Positions 1 to 6,714 of a stretch of DNA of 10,599 nucleotides are shown here, piece by piece; the stretch's first letter is position 1; every line of letters begins with the position of its first letter. Made by a program: the position numbers and the translations under genes. The stretch comes from Chloroflexota bacterium (GTDB lineage: Bacteria; Chloroflexota; Dehalococcoidia; UBA2979). The stretch lies in NCBI GenBank assembly GCA_947446155.1, contig CANFFZ010000068.1, positions 1 to 10,599 on the forward strand. Reading direction: 5' to 3'. Under the pieces are notes generated by a model. The model was not told the DNA's origin. It did no database searches and was given only the letters and a program-made list of their open reading frames with translations.

Positions 1-519
1 AAACCGAAGCGCGTCCAGGGTGTCTACGTGTCCGACGATGAGATCGAGTCGGTCGTGAAGTTCTGGACGCAGGGCCGCTTCCAGCGGCTTGTCCCGGAGA
101 AGTACGACGAAGCCCTCGCTGCTGCCATCGAGGAGGCTGCCGGCCTCACCGCTGGCGACGCTCCCGAGACTGTCTCGGGGGGTGATGACCAGATGATGGC
201 GAAGGCGATCGAGGTCGCACAGGAGAGCCGCACGCTCTCGACCTCGATGCTTCAGCGGAAGTTGGGCATCGGCTACCCGCGCGCGGCTCGGCTGATGGAC
301 CTGCTAGAGGACCGAGGCGTGGTCGCGCCCGCCGAGCCCGGCGGGAAAGCGCGCGAGGTGCTGCTGACCCGTGACGGTGACCCGCTCGGCGGCGCTGATG
401 CACGGCAGGGGGCGAGTCTCGCCGCGCACGCCGCCTCGATCACGATGAAGTCGGCCTCGAAGGCTGATGTGAAATCCGAGGCGCGTCGCGAGCCACCTCG
501 ACCGCTCGACGCGGACTAA
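1..519 (+). CDS. ftsK: DNA translocase FtsK/SpoIIIE, C-terminal part (5' end outside window)
   Basis: Only the last 172 codons are present; the frame is open from base 1. The first residues ([13 protein letters not shown]) match the end of the FtsK/SpoIIIE RecA-like motor domain. After an acidic, Ala/Glu-rich linker, residues about 62-123 form the gamma domain, a winged helix with the IGYPRAAR recognition-helix signature at about 90-97. In the family this domain binds polar KOPS/SRS sequences to orient DNA pumping. FtsK is a septal, membrane-anchored hexameric ATPase that clears chromosomes from the division plane and, in many bacteria, activates XerCD at dif. Beyond the gamma domain there is an extra low-complexity tail of about 45 residues that I cannot assign. 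The TAA stop overlaps the convergent panD stop by four bases. The identification is firm; membrane segments and Walker motifs lie outside the window. Confidence 0.93.
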   Translation, partial: KPKRVQGVYVSDDEIESVVKFWTQGRFQRLVPEKYDEALAAAIEEAAGLTAGDAPETVSGGDDQMMAKAIEVAQESRTLSTSMLQRKLGIGYPRAARLMDLLEDRGVVAPAEPGGKAREVLLTRDGDPLGGADARQGASLAAHAASITMKSASKADVKSEARREPPRPLDAD

Positions 520-902
520 CCGACAGTCCCAGGCTCTTCGTGGTCAGCCCTGCCGGTGATCTTGTTGTGCTGGTCGACGAAGACGACGCGCGGGCGGACG
601 GATCGTGCCTCGGCGTCTTCGACCAGGTGGTACGACATGATGATCACGAGGTCACCCGGATGGATGTGGTGCGCCGCCGCGCCATTCGCGCAGATCATCC
701 CGCTTCCCGCAGGTCCCTCGATCGCGTAGGTCTCGAGGCGCGCCCCGTTCGCGAGGTTCACGACGAGCACCTGCTCGTTCGGCAGGATGTCTGCCGCCCG
801 CAGCAGGTCAGTGTCGACAGTGAGGCTGCCGACGTAGTGGAGGTCGGCCTCGGTCACCGTGGCGCGATGGATCTTGCCGTGGAGCATGACACGCATGGAC
901 AT
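516..902 (-). CDS. panD: Aspartate 1-decarboxylase (pyruvoyl enzyme)
   Basis: PanD converts L-aspartate to beta-alanine, which PanC then joins to pantoate to make pantothenate. The protein has 128 residues, the usual length. Family landmarks are intact: the N-terminal [12 protein letters not shown] strand, DLHYVGS with the Gly25-Ser26 self-cleavage site that produces the catalytic pyruvoyl group, the TYAIEG segment, [12 protein letters not shown] and the C-terminal RPRVVFVD strand. ATG at 902 is preceded by AGGT at about five bases. A second ATG two codons later (896) is also possible, since E. coli PanD aligns to the codon between them. The gene lies 46 bases after the VapC-like stop, on the same strand, with no clear promoter of its own in the gap, so it may be co-transcribed with that module. 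panB and panC are about 6 kb away. Confidence 0.96.
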   Translation of the reverse strand: MSMRVMLHGKIHRATVTEADLHYVGSLTVDTDLLRAADILPNEQVLVVNLANGARLETYAIEGPAGSGMICANGAAAHHIHPGDLVIIMSYHLVEDAEARSVRPRVVFVDQHNKITGRADHEEPGTVG

Positions 903-915
903 GCGTACCTGTCTA

Positions 916-930
916 CCGGGCTAAGCCCGG
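916..930 (-). other. Perfect small palindrome in the panD leader
   Basis: CCGGGC and GCCCGG (916-921 and 925-930) flank TAA, giving a six-pair stem with a three-base loop. It sits 14 bases before the panD start. No T-run follows on the minus strand, so it does not look like a classical terminator. It could shape the leader near the ribosome site or be a chance GC palindrome. Confidence 0.3.
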
Positions 931-942
931 AGGCGCAATCGA

Positions 943-960
943 GCGCCCTTAGTAAGGCGC
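943..960 (-). terminator. Hairpin across the vapC-like stop codon (candidate terminator without U-tract)
   Basis: GCGCCCTT (943-950) and AAGGCGC (954-960) pair with one bulged C and a three-base loop. The TAA stop of the PIN-domain gene (951-949) lies inside it. No T-run follows in the direction of transcription, so termination is unproven and read-through into panD is possible. Confidence 0.25.
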
Positions 961-1332
961 CTTCAAGTCGGGGAACATCGGGAAGTGCTTCAGATTACGC
1001 GTCCACAGGATGGCATCGGCCCGGTCGGCCGTGGCAGCGATGACGTAGTCGACCAGATCGATACCCCCGTGCGACCGCAGGAAGTGGTTTGCCAGGCGCC
1101 CCGCATTCTCTGCGATCTCCTCGTCCACGACGATCCAGTCGAGAATGTCCAGGAGCCTCCGTGTGGCCCGCTCCTCGGCTGGTCGCATGCCCGCGAGTAC
1201 CTCGATCCTCGTCATGACCGAGGCCATCAAACGGTGCCCGCGACCCGCTACCTCGTCGAGCGCGGCCACGGCCGGCGCGTGGCCACGCAGGTGGTCAATC
1301 AAGACCGAGGTGTCGAGCAGGATTACTCCCAC
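949..1332 (-). CDS. PIN-domain ribonuclease, VapC-family toxin
   Basis: A 127-residue single-domain PIN protein. The family cleaves RNA (often tRNA or rRNA) with Mg2+ held by acidic residues. Visible active-site positions are D7 in LLDTSVLID, E44 in TRIEVLAG, and D92/D95 in GGIDLVDYVIAATA. At the fourth position the LWTRNLKHF segment has N113, a variant common in this PIN subgroup, so activity is still expected. It follows the RHH antitoxin-like gene directly: the GTG start lies inside the last codons of that gene, a 10-base overlap that indicates translational coupling. Length, order and overlap are those of a type II toxin-antitoxin module. Toxicity and target are not shown by sequence. Confidence 0.9.
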   Translation of the reverse strand: MGVILLDTSVLIDHLRGHAPAVAALDEVAGRGHRLMASVMTRIEVLAGMRPAEERATRRLLDILDWIVVDEEIAENAGRLANHFLRSHGGIDLVDYVIAATADRADAILWTRNLKHFPMFPDLKAPY

Positions 1333-1580
1333 TCAGCGAGGCGGCGTTCCATGCCGCGGCGGAGGTTCTCAACGTACTGCTCGCCGCCCTCAGTAGCGTC
1401 GTACCACGTGCCCGCAGTCTCCCTGAGCATGCGAACACGCTCGTTCGGAGTCACCTCTCCATAGCAGCGGACCAACGCGCGACGCACCAACTCCGCCAAG
1501 CCAAGTCCAGTGGTGCTGGACTCGTCCAAAAGGCGTGAGTACTGCTCGTCCGTGAGGGTGATCTGTGTTCTGTGGCTCAT
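1323..1580 (-). CDS. Ribbon-helix-helix antitoxin, VapB-like
   Basis: With ATG at 1580 the protein has 85 residues. The N-terminus (SHRTQITLTDEQYSRLLDES, then GLGLAELVRRAL) reads as a beta strand followed by two helices, the MetJ/Arc ribbon-helix-helix DNA-binding fold that dimerises on palindromes. The remaining roughly 45 charged residues would be the toxin-binding tail. I prefer this start to the upstream one at 1628 because the RHH strand begins right after it, and because a palindrome and -10-like element sit immediately before it. Autorepression with the toxin is the usual logic. It overlaps the toxin gene by 10 bases. The antitoxin role is inferred from fold plus context. Confidence 0.82.
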   Translation of the reverse strand: MSHRTQITLTDEQYSRLLDESSTTGLGLAELVRRALVRCYGEVTPNERVRMLRETAGTWYDATEGGEQYVENLRRGMERRLAEWE

Positions 1581-1583
1581 AGT

Positions 1584-1599
1584 GATGTAACTATACATC
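1584..1599 (-). promoter_or_regulatory. Palindromic operator overlapping the -10 of the toxin-antitoxin promoter
   Basis: GATGTA (1584-1589) and TACATC (1594-1599) form a perfect six-base dyad around four bases, three bases upstream of the antitoxin ATG. On the minus strand the centre reads TATAGT (1595-1590), a good -10 element; no good -35 is seen. Transcription would start within a few bases of the ATG, suggesting a leaderless or near-leaderless message. This AT-rich dyad stands out in a GC-rich region and suits binding by the RHH antitoxin it precedes. Confidence 0.5.
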
Positions 1600-1617
1600 T
1601 TTCTCGGGCGCCCCGCA

Positions 1618-1645
1618 CGGGTCAGCAACCTCTAGTTGTGACCCG
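1618..1645 (-). terminator. Strong hairpin over the uvrB stop codon, candidate terminator
   Basis: CGGGTCA (1618-1624) pairs with TGACCCG (1639-1645) and CAAC (1626-1629) with GTTG (1635-1638). This makes an 11-pair stem with a single bulged base and a five-base loop. The uvrB TAG (1634-1632) falls in the loop. There is no T-run downstream, so it is at best a non-canonical terminator; it sits exactly between uvrB and the toxin-antitoxin promoter. Confidence 0.45.
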
Positions 1646-3773
1646 TCCGGGTCCGACCGCCCCGCTGCTGGCGCTTGTCCGGGCGTCGAGTGGCGTCGCG
1701 CATCCGTGCCTGTTTTGCCTCCTGGGTGAGGCCTCGGAGTCCTTCGGGGACGCCGTCGCCGCTCTGCTCCCGGCGCAACTCGACGATCTGGTCGCGGATC
1801 AGCGCGGCACGCTCGTAGTCGAGTTCCTTCGCGGCGGTCTTCATCTGCCGCTCGAGGTCCACGATCATCCTCGCGAGTTCGTCCTTCGGGAGGTCAGCTG
1901 CGGTGACGTAGGTGCCCGGCTCCTCGGAAATCGCGGCGCGGAGGCGGTCACCGATGTCGCGGATCGTCTTCTCGATCCCCGCCGGAGTGATCCCGTGCTC
2001 TTCGTTGTAAGCGCGCTGGATCACCTTGCGCCGATCGGTCTCATCGAGGGCGAACCGCATCGAGTCGGTTACGCGGTCGGCATACATGATGACCTGACCT
2101 CGAGGGTGCCGGGCGGCGCGACCGATCGTCTGCACCAGCGACCCGCCCGACCGCAGGTAGCCCTCCTTGTCGGCATCGAGGATGCATACCAGCGACACCT
2201 CGGGCAGGTCGAGGCCTTCGCGCAGGAGGTTGATCCCGACGACGACGTCATGCACTCCGAGGCGGAGGTCACGCAGGATCTCGATGCGCTGCAGTGTGTC
2301 GATCTCGGAGTGCAGGTACATCGAGCGGACGCCCATCTCCTGCAGATAGTCGTTCAAGTCCTCGGACATCTTCTTCGTGAGCGTCGTGACGAGGACGCGC
2401 TCGTGCCGCTCGATACGCTCGCGCACCTCGGTCAGGAGGTCGTCGATCTGACCCTTGGTCGGGCGGACCGAAATCTCAGGATCGATGATGCCGGTCGGGC
2501 GGATGACCTGCTCCGCGATCTGCGCGGAGTTGCCGAGCTCGTACGGGCCGGGAGTCGCGGACACGTAGATCACTTGGTTGATGTGGTTGCTGAACTCCTC
2601 GAAGTTCAGCGGACGATTGTCGAGGGCAGATGGAAGACGGAACCCGTACTCGACGAGCGTTTCCTTCCGCGCCTTGTCGCCCAGGAACATTCCCCTGACC
2701 TGAGGCACCGCGATGTGCGACTCGTCGATGAACAACAGCCAGTCCGACGGGAAGTAGTCGATCAGGGTCCAGGGTGTCGACCCCGGCGCCCGCCCGGCGA
2801 GGTGGCGCGAGTAGTTCTCGATGCCGGAGCAGTAGCCTGCCTCCCGCAACGTCTCGAGGTCATAGCGCGTGCGCTCCTCGAGACGTGCCGCTTCCAGGAT
2901 GCGGCCGGCGCCCTTCATCTTCGCGAGTTCGCCCTCGAGTTCCGCCTGGATGCTGGCGATCGCCGTCTCCATCCGGTCCTTCGAGGTGACGAAGTGCTTT
3001 GCCGGGTAGATCGCGACGTGGTCCGACTCCTTCAGGATCTCGCCGGTCAGCGGGTCCAACGTGCTGATCCGCTCGACTTCGTCCCCGAAGAAATCGATGC
3101 GCACCGCCAGGTCCTCGTACGCCGGATAGACCGTAAGCGAGTCCCCGCGAACGCGGAACGTGCCGCGTACGAGGTTGAGGTCGTTGCGGGCGTACTGCAT
3201 GTCCACCAGCTGACGCACGAGCGAGTTCCGGTTGACGTGCCGCCCCACCCACAACTGCTGGACGAACGATTCGTACTCACCCGGCTCACCGAGGCCGTAG
3301 ATGCACGACACGGATGCCACGATGATCACGTCGCGGCGCTCGAAGAGTGCCCGCGTCGCGGCGTGGCGCATCTTGTCGATCTCTTCGTTGATGTCCGCGT
3401 CCTTGGCGATGTACGTGTCGGTGCGTGGGACGTACGCCTCCGGCTGGTAGTAGTCGTAGTACGAGACGAAGTACTCGACTTCGTTCTTCGGGAAGAACTC
3501 GCGGAACTCCTGCGCCAACTGGGCGGCCAGCGTGCGGTTCGGCGCGAGGATCAACGTCGGCCGCTGGTACTGCTCGATGACGTTCGCCATCGTGAACGTC
3601 TTGCCCGTGCCGGTGGCGCCGCGCAGCGTCTGCGCACGCAGCCCCTGGTTGAGCCCGCCGATCAGCGACTCGACTGCCGTCGGTTGGTCGCCCATCAGAC
3701 GGAAGTCCGAGACGATCTCGAACGGCTTCCCAGGCACCTCGGGCGGTCGGGCTTCGGTCGATTCGATGGTCAC
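1632..3773 (-). CDS. uvrB: UvrABC excinuclease subunit B
   Basis: The damage-verification helicase-like subunit of nucleotide excision repair. UvrA loads it at lesions; it opens the strands and recruits UvrC for incision. The 713-residue protein is slightly longer than usual because of a basic C-terminal tail. Landmarks in order: Walker A GATGTGKT at 52-59; the damage-probing beta-hairpin with its tyrosines ([14 protein letters not shown]) at 101-114; the DESH box at 350-353; motif [15 protein letters not shown] in the second helicase lobe; and a C-terminal UVR motif near 629-667 that contacts UvrC. The start is GTG with GGGAG five bases upstream. It has its own promoter region with a LexA-like dyad, so SOS control is likely, and it appears separate from the upstream ruv operon. 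Confidence 0.98.
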   Translation of the reverse strand: MTIESTEARPPEVPGKPFEIVSDFRLMGDQPTAVESLIGGLNQGLRAQTLRGATGTGKTFTMANVIEQYQRPTLILAPNRTLAAQLAQEFREFFPKNEVEYFVSYYDYYQPEAYVPRTDTYIAKDADINEEIDKMRHAATRALFERRDVIIVASVSCIYGLGEPGEYESFVQQLWVGRHVNRNSLVRQLVDMQYARNDLNLVRGTFRVRGDSLTVYPAYEDLAVRIDFFGDEVERISTLDPLTGEILKESDHVAIYPAKHFVTSKDRMETAIASIQAELEGELAKMKGAGRILEAARLEERTRYDLETLREAGYCSGIENYSRHLAGRAPGSTPWTLIDYFPSDWLLFIDESHIAVPQVRGMFLGDKARKETLVEYGFRLPSALDNRPLNFEEFSNHINQVIYVSATPGPYELGNSAQIAEQVIRPTGIIDPEISVRPTKGQIDDLLTEVRERIERHERVLVTTLTKKMSEDLNDYLQEMGVRSMYLHSEIDTLQRIEILRDLRLGVHDVVVGINLLREGLDLPEVSLVCILDADKEGYLRSGGSLVQTIGRAARHPRGQVIMYADRVTDSMRFALDETDRRKVIQRAYNEEHGITPAGIEKTIRDIGDRLRAAISEEPGTYVTAADLPKDELARMIVDLERQMKTAAKELDYERAALIRDQIVELRREQSGDGVPEGLRGLTQEAKQARMRDATRRPDKRQQRGGRTRTGHN

Positions 3774-3788
3774 GAGGGCTCCCGGCTG

Positions 3789-3812
3789 GCGTCGCGAGAG
3801 ACTCCGCGACGC
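3789..3812 (-). promoter_or_regulatory. Perfect 8-bp hairpin in the uvrB 5' UTR
   Basis: GCGTCGCG (3789-3796) and CGCGACGC (3805-3812) pair perfectly around an eight-base loop. On the minus strand the hairpin ends a few bases before the GGGAG ribosome site of uvrB. If the -10 at 3826-3821 is right, the transcript would begin almost exactly at the hairpin, which could protect the mRNA 5' end or tune translation. The structure is seen directly; the function is inference. Confidence 0.35.
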
Positions 3813-3820
3813 GAGAGGCC

Positions 3821-3826
3821 AGTTTA
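3821..3826 (-). promoter_or_regulatory. uvrB: -10 element of the probable uvrB promoter
   Basis: TAAACT on the minus strand, about 48 bases upstream of the uvrB GTG. The -35 region 16-18 bases further upstream is a poor match (TGTTCG or CTGTTC) and coincides with the LexA-like dyad at 3844-3857. That arrangement is typical of repressed SOS promoters. Confidence 0.4.
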
Positions 3827-3843
3827 CGCCGCGATGAGGATTT

Positions 3844-3857
3844 CGAACAGATGTACG
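3844..3857 (-). promoter_or_regulatory. LexA/SOS-box-like operator upstream of uvrB
   Basis: The plus strand reads CGAACAGATGTACG; the minus strand reads CGTACATCTGTTCG. This matches the Gram-positive LexA dyad CGAAC-N4-GTTCG at all but one half-site base. It lies 71-84 bases upstream of the uvrB start and overlaps the expected -35 position relative to TAAACT. uvrB is a classic LexA-regulon member, so the motif has functional support from its position. Confidence 0.55.
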
Positions 3858-3866
3858 AGTGCCCCC

Positions 3867-3882
3867 GGCCTACCTGTAGGCC
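3867..3882 (-). terminator. Palindrome across the GGDEF-gene stop codon (candidate terminator)
   Basis: GGCCTA (3867-3872) and TAGGCC (3877-3882) form a perfect dyad around CCTG, and the inner C-G can add a seventh pair. The TAG stop (3872-3870) of the GGDEF gene lies within it. No T-run follows on the minus strand, so termination is only suggested by position at the end of the ruv operon, just before the uvrB control region. Confidence 0.3.
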
Positions 3883-4689
3883 TGCGTGGATGGAACCCCC
3901 GCGCTCGTCACACCGAGACCAAAGCGGTGGACGCGGTTCTTGCCCGCCCGCTTCGCCTCAAACAGCGCTTCGTCCGCCTGCGCGATCAGCGCCTCAGATT
4001 CACCAGGATTCGGGAGTGGTAGCGAAGCGGCCCCGATCGACACTGTGAAATGCCTCGCTGGATCACCGGGGAGCGGATACCGAGTCGTCCGGAACTCGAA
4101 GGCCTCGATCGCAACGCGCAGCTTCTCTGCCACGGGAGCCGTGCGCTCCCCGTCAGTCTCGGGGAGCACGACCGCGAATTCCTCGCCGCCATAGCGACCG
4201 GCCATGTCGGACTCGCGGAGGTTGTCGCGGATCAGTTTCGACGTCGCCGACAGCACGTAGTCGCGCGAAGGCGTGTCCCCCGAGGTCGTTCGCCTGCTTG
4301 AAGTTGTCGAGGTCGATCATCAGGACGGAGAGATTGCGGCCGTACCGCTGGGCCCGCCGGAACTCGACCCCGAACGCCTCGAAGAAGGCGCGGCGGTTCC
4401 AGATGCCGGTGAGCGGATCGGTCGCAGCGAGTTTCTCCAGTTGTGCCGTCGCCTCGCGCAATGCCGCGGCGGTCCGCACGAGGCGTCGCTCACGCCGGAG
4501 CGCCTCTCGGCTGTCCAGCATCAACTGGGCGATGAGCGCCAGCAGCAGCGCGATCAGCGGGACGAACCAGGCCGGTGAGGTGCGCCCGCGTCCCACGGCG
4601 ATGAACACCACGGCCAGCGCCAGCGCCACGAGCGTGCCCGCGACGAGTGCCGCCCGCGTCCGGATCAGCAACTTCGCACGCCAGATCAC
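3870..4689 (-). pseudogene. Membrane diguanylate cyclase (GGDEF), split by a one-base frameshift
   Basis: Two adjacent reading frames (4689-4153 and about 4268-3870) together encode one 272-residue GGDEF protein. Such enzymes make c-di-GMP from two GTP. The first part has two membrane helices (about 14-33 and 39-58), a short coiled-coil linker, then TDPLTGIWNRRAF (90-102) and IDLDNFKQAND. The second part has the I-site RESD (158-161) five residues before the intact GGEEF catalytic loop (167-171), so product inhibition is expected. The break falls after GGHAF: four bases (4266-4263) stand where three should encode Gly. Removing one C at 4265 restores the family motif GHAFGD. No slippery run is at the site. 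The GTG start overlaps the ruvA stop as GTGA. It is either a real disruption or an assembly error; the otherwise perfect downstream motifs favour a recent change or error. Confidence 0.88.
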
Positions 4690-5330
4690 GCGCTCACCTC
4701 GCGGCGGCCCTGCTGTTCCAGGGCTGCCCGTACCAGCGCCTCGATCGTGTCCGCATCCGGACGGGCCGACATCGTTGCCTGCACCAGTCGCTCTGCCTCA
4801 CGGCGCGCGTACTGCAGTGCCATCAGCGCCTCCACCGCGTCGTCGCGCAGGTCGGAGGCGACACCGGCGGCCGCGAATGCCTCGATGTCGTCCCCGTCGA
4901 GGGCAGCTTCTGCCGTGACCTTGCCCGCGAGTTGCGCCACGATCGTCTGCGACAGGCGCACGCCGATGCCGGGCAGCTGCTGGATCGCCTTGACGTCGCC
5001 AGCCTCGATCCAGCGCGCGATCTCGGCGACCGGATACGTGAGCGCGCGCACGGCCTTCACCGGCCCAACGTCCGGCACCTCAATGAACTTGCGGAAGAAG
5101 TCGCGCTCCTCCAGGTGACGGAAGCCCACGATCAGCGGCTGCGGGTTGCGTTCCGACACGTGGTAGTAGGTGTAGAGGGTCGTCTCTGGCACATCGAGGG
5201 CGGCCGCCACCCACGCCGCGGCATAGAGGGGCACACGTACCTCGTAGGTCACGCCGCCGAGGACTTCCAGCCAGGCGGTAGCGGTCGCCTCATCCCAGCG
5301 GGTCACGGTGCCGCGGAGGGCGGCGATCAT
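4686..5330 (-). CDS. ruvA: Holliday junction DNA helicase subunit RuvA (divergent)
   Basis: RuvA tetramers bind four-way junctions and load the RuvB motor for branch migration. The 214-residue protein shows the OB-fold domain (MIAALRGTVT through LIVGF, 1-70), two helix-hairpin-helix motifs (VPDVGPVKAV near 85-94 and LPGIGVRL near 119-126) and the C-terminal three-helix domain III (about 160-207) that touches RuvB. The acidic pin that separates strands, Glu-Asp in E. coli, appears here as E60-R61, and HhH2 lacks the usual Lys-Lys after GIG. I start at ATG 5330, where the fold begins and where ATGA overlaps the ruvC stop; upstream in-frame codons add only a low-complexity Arg-rich shadow. No ruvB follows; the next gene, overlapping by GTGA, encodes a GGDEF protein. 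Confidence 0.93.
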   Translation of the reverse strand: MIAALRGTVTRWDEATATAWLEVLGGVTYEVRVPLYAAAWVAAALDVPETTLYTYYHVSERNPQPLIVGFRHLEERDFFRKFIEVPDVGPVKAVRALTYPVAEIARWIEAGDVKAIQQLPGIGVRLSQTIVAQLAGKVTAEAALDGDDIEAFAAAGVASDLRDDAVEALMALQYARREAERLVQATMSARPDADTIEALVRAALEQQGRREVSA

Positions 5331-5842
5331 CGGGCCATCGCCTCTTCGAGTCGTGCGTCCGCGAGCCTCGTGAGCGCGATCGCGATCGCGTCGGTGACGT
5401 CCAGCGGCCCGGCAAGTTCGGTCAGCCCGATGTGGAGCAGCACCATCTGCTGCACCTGCTCCTTGGGCGCTCCACCGTACCCGCACACCGATTCCTTCAC
5501 GGCCGACGGTGTGTACTCGAACACCGGCAGACCCGAGGTGGCTGCGGCAACCATCGCCGCGGCCCGTGCCTCGCCGATCGCGAGCGCCGACTTCACGTTC
5601 TCAGCGACGAACTGCTGCTCGATCGCGACCTCGTCCGGGTGGTATTCGAGGATCAAGCCACGAACACAGTCGAAGATCCGCGCGAGGCGATTGGCACGAG
5701 AGACGGTCGATCGCTGGCGGAGCGCCCCGGAATGCACCAAGGTGCCCCCGGAACCGCGGGGTTCCACGATGCCGTAGCCCGTGACCGCTAGGCCGGGGTC
5801 GATACCGAGGACTCGTCGGGTTGGCGGCGTCTGCGCCGGCAC
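5327..5842 (-). CDS. ruvC: Crossover junction endodeoxyribonuclease RuvC
   Basis: RuvC dimers cut Holliday junctions symmetrically, finishing recombination. At 171 residues it has normal length. The RNase H-like fold and four acidic catalytic residues are present: D15 in GIDPGLAVTGYG, E75 in VAIEQQF, and D148/D151 in DVTDAIAIAL. The basic DNA-contact segment YTPSAVKESVCGYGGAPKEQV is also typical. GTG at 5842 lies six bases after the yebC stop with no clear ribosome site, so translation probably continues by coupling from yebC. Its own stop overlaps the ruvA start by four bases. This yebC-ruvC-ruvA order is widespread in bacteria. Confidence 0.96.
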   Translation of the reverse strand: MPAQTPPTRRVLGIDPGLAVTGYGIVEPRGSGGTLVHSGALRQRSTVSRANRLARIFDCVRGLILEYHPDEVAIEQQFVAENVKSALAIGEARAAAMVAAATSGLPVFEYTPSAVKESVCGYGGAPKEQVQQMVLLHIGLTELAGPLDVTDAIAIALTRLADARLEEAMAR

Positions 5843-5848
5843 AGGCGG

Positions 5849-6595
5849 TCAGTCCGCCGCAGCGAGGATCGCGTCGCTGATGACCGCATTCGAGTAGACG
5901 CGGGAGACATCGTCCAGGTCGTCCAGTTTCTCGAACAGCCGGAGCGCGGCCTCGCTGTCCTTCTCGTTCAGTTCGACCCGGCTCTTGGGGATGGGGGCGA
6001 GTTCGGCGCTTTCCACCGTGATCCCCTGTGCCTCGAGTGCCTCCCGCACCTTATGCAGGTCCGCCGGCTCCGTGATCACGTCCATCGAGTCGTCGCTGAT
6101 GTCGATGTCGACCGCGCCGGCTTCGATCACCTGCATCTGGAGTTCGTCCAGATCCTTGCCGGTCGCGTCGATCGTGATGAGGCCGCGCGGATCGAACTGC
6201 CAGCCGACCGCGCCTGCCTCGCCGAGGTTGCCGCCGCCGCGGGAGAACGCGAAGCGCACTTCTGCCACGGTGCGGTTCCGGTTGTCGGTGACGGCCTGCA
6301 CGATGACTGCGGTGCCACCTGGGCCATAGCCCTCGTAGGTGACTTCGGTGAGGTTGGCGCCTTCGCCCGCGCCGGTCGCCTTCTTGATCGCGCGGTCGAT
6401 GTTCTCGCCGGGCATGTTGGCAGAGCGGGCCTTCAGGACGGCGAGGCGGAGCGCAGCGTTTACGTCCGGGTTCGGATCGCCCTGACGCGCAGCCATGGTG
6501 ATGTCACGGGCCAACTTCGTGAAGAGTTGCCCCTTCTTGGCATCCGTGGCGGCCTTTTTGTGCTTGATCGAGGACCACTTGGAGTGACCGGACAC
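5849..6595 (-). CDS. yebC: YebC/PmpR-family protein (TACO1-like translation factor/regulator)
   Basis: A full-length 248-residue member. The hallmark N-terminus SGHSKWSSIKHKK is followed by LARDITMAARQG, MPGENIDRAIKKATG, the central YEGYGPGGTAVIV segment and the NLGEAGAVGW motif. Members have been described as DNA-binding regulators and, more recently, as ribosome-associated factors that relieve stalling at proline stretches, as with mitochondrial TACO1. Sequence cannot decide between these roles. The start is GTG with an excellent AGGGGG ribosome site (6607-6602) six bases upstream. It is the first gene of the yebC-ruvC-ruvA-GGDEF run, 119 bases after panC. Confidence 0.97.
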   Translation of the reverse strand: MSGHSKWSSIKHKKAATDAKKGQLFTKLARDITMAARQGDPNPDVNAALRLAVLKARSANMPGENIDRAIKKATGAGEGANLTEVTYEGYGPGGTAVIVQAVTDNRNRTVAEVRFAFSRGGGNLGEAGAVGWQFDPRGLITIDATGKDLDELQMQVIEAGAVDIDISDDSMDVITEPADLHKVREALEAQGITVESAELAPIPKSRVELNEKDSEAALRLFEKLDDLDDVSRVYSNAVISDAILAAAD

Positions 6596-6714
6596 TCAGG
6601 ACCCCCTGCGCGTGATGATCGAGGTGGTGGTGGATCGAGGGCGTCGAGTCTGACGAAACCCGTCGGCGAGCGTAGCACAGGGGTTCGGGAGGGGGAGGGG
6701 CGGAACGGTCCGCC
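6596..6714 (-). other. panC-yebC intergenic region
   Basis: This gap holds, in transcription order, a hairpin abutting the panC stop, a C-rich tract (G-rich on the + strand, see 6680-6700), a weak extended -10-like TGCTACGCT with no convincing -35, a duplicated GATCGAGG on the + strand (6617-6624 and 6633-6640), and the yebC ribosome site. It suggests a boundary between the panBC and yebC-ruv units, but a promoter is not established. Confidence 0.35.
6680..6700 (+). other. G-quadruplex-type motif on the template strand
   Basis: Four G-tracts of 4, 3, 5 and 4 bases (6680-6683, 6687-6689, 6691-6695, 6697-6700) are separated by loops of 3, 1 and 1 bases. This meets the standard intramolecular G-quadruplex definition with very short, stabilising loops. 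It lies on the strand used as template for the leftward genes, just after the panC stop hairpin. Folding is predicted from pattern only. Confidence 0.55.

Noticed and set aside
540..1043. Open frame on the + strand over panD and the end of the toxin gene
   Set aside because: Shadow of panD, which is a full-length clear match; no domain in the shadow translation.
1581..1628. Upstream start (1628) for the antitoxin gene
   Set aside because: The extra 16 residues would be encoded across the palindrome and -10 element, and the RHH strand starts just after the ATG at 1580.
1572..4022. Very long open frame on the + strand (816 codons)
   Set aside because: It is antisense to uvrB and the end of the GGDEF gene; high GC keeps the opposite frame open. 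Composition is Arg/Val/Asp/Leu-rich with no recognisable domain.
4257..4285. Programmed ribosomal frameshift in the GGDEF gene
   Set aside because: There is no slippery heptamer or A/T run at the GCGC site, and the nearby G5 run would give the wrong residues. Mutation or sequence error is simpler.
5331..5486. Upstream extension of ruvA to a start at 5486
   Set aside because: The added 52 residues are an Arg/Gly/Ala-rich readthrough of the ruvC region in another frame; RuvA begins at MIAALRG, where ATGA overlaps the ruvC stop.
4647..5777. Open frame on the + strand (376 codons) over ruvA and ruvC
   Set aside because: Antisense to ruvA/ruvC, which carry all expected motifs.
6617..6640. Duplicated 8-mer GATCGAGG upstream of yebC as a regulator-binding repeat
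   Set aside because: Only two copies of a GC-rich 8-mer with no dyad symmetry; too likely by chance to list as a regulatory site.
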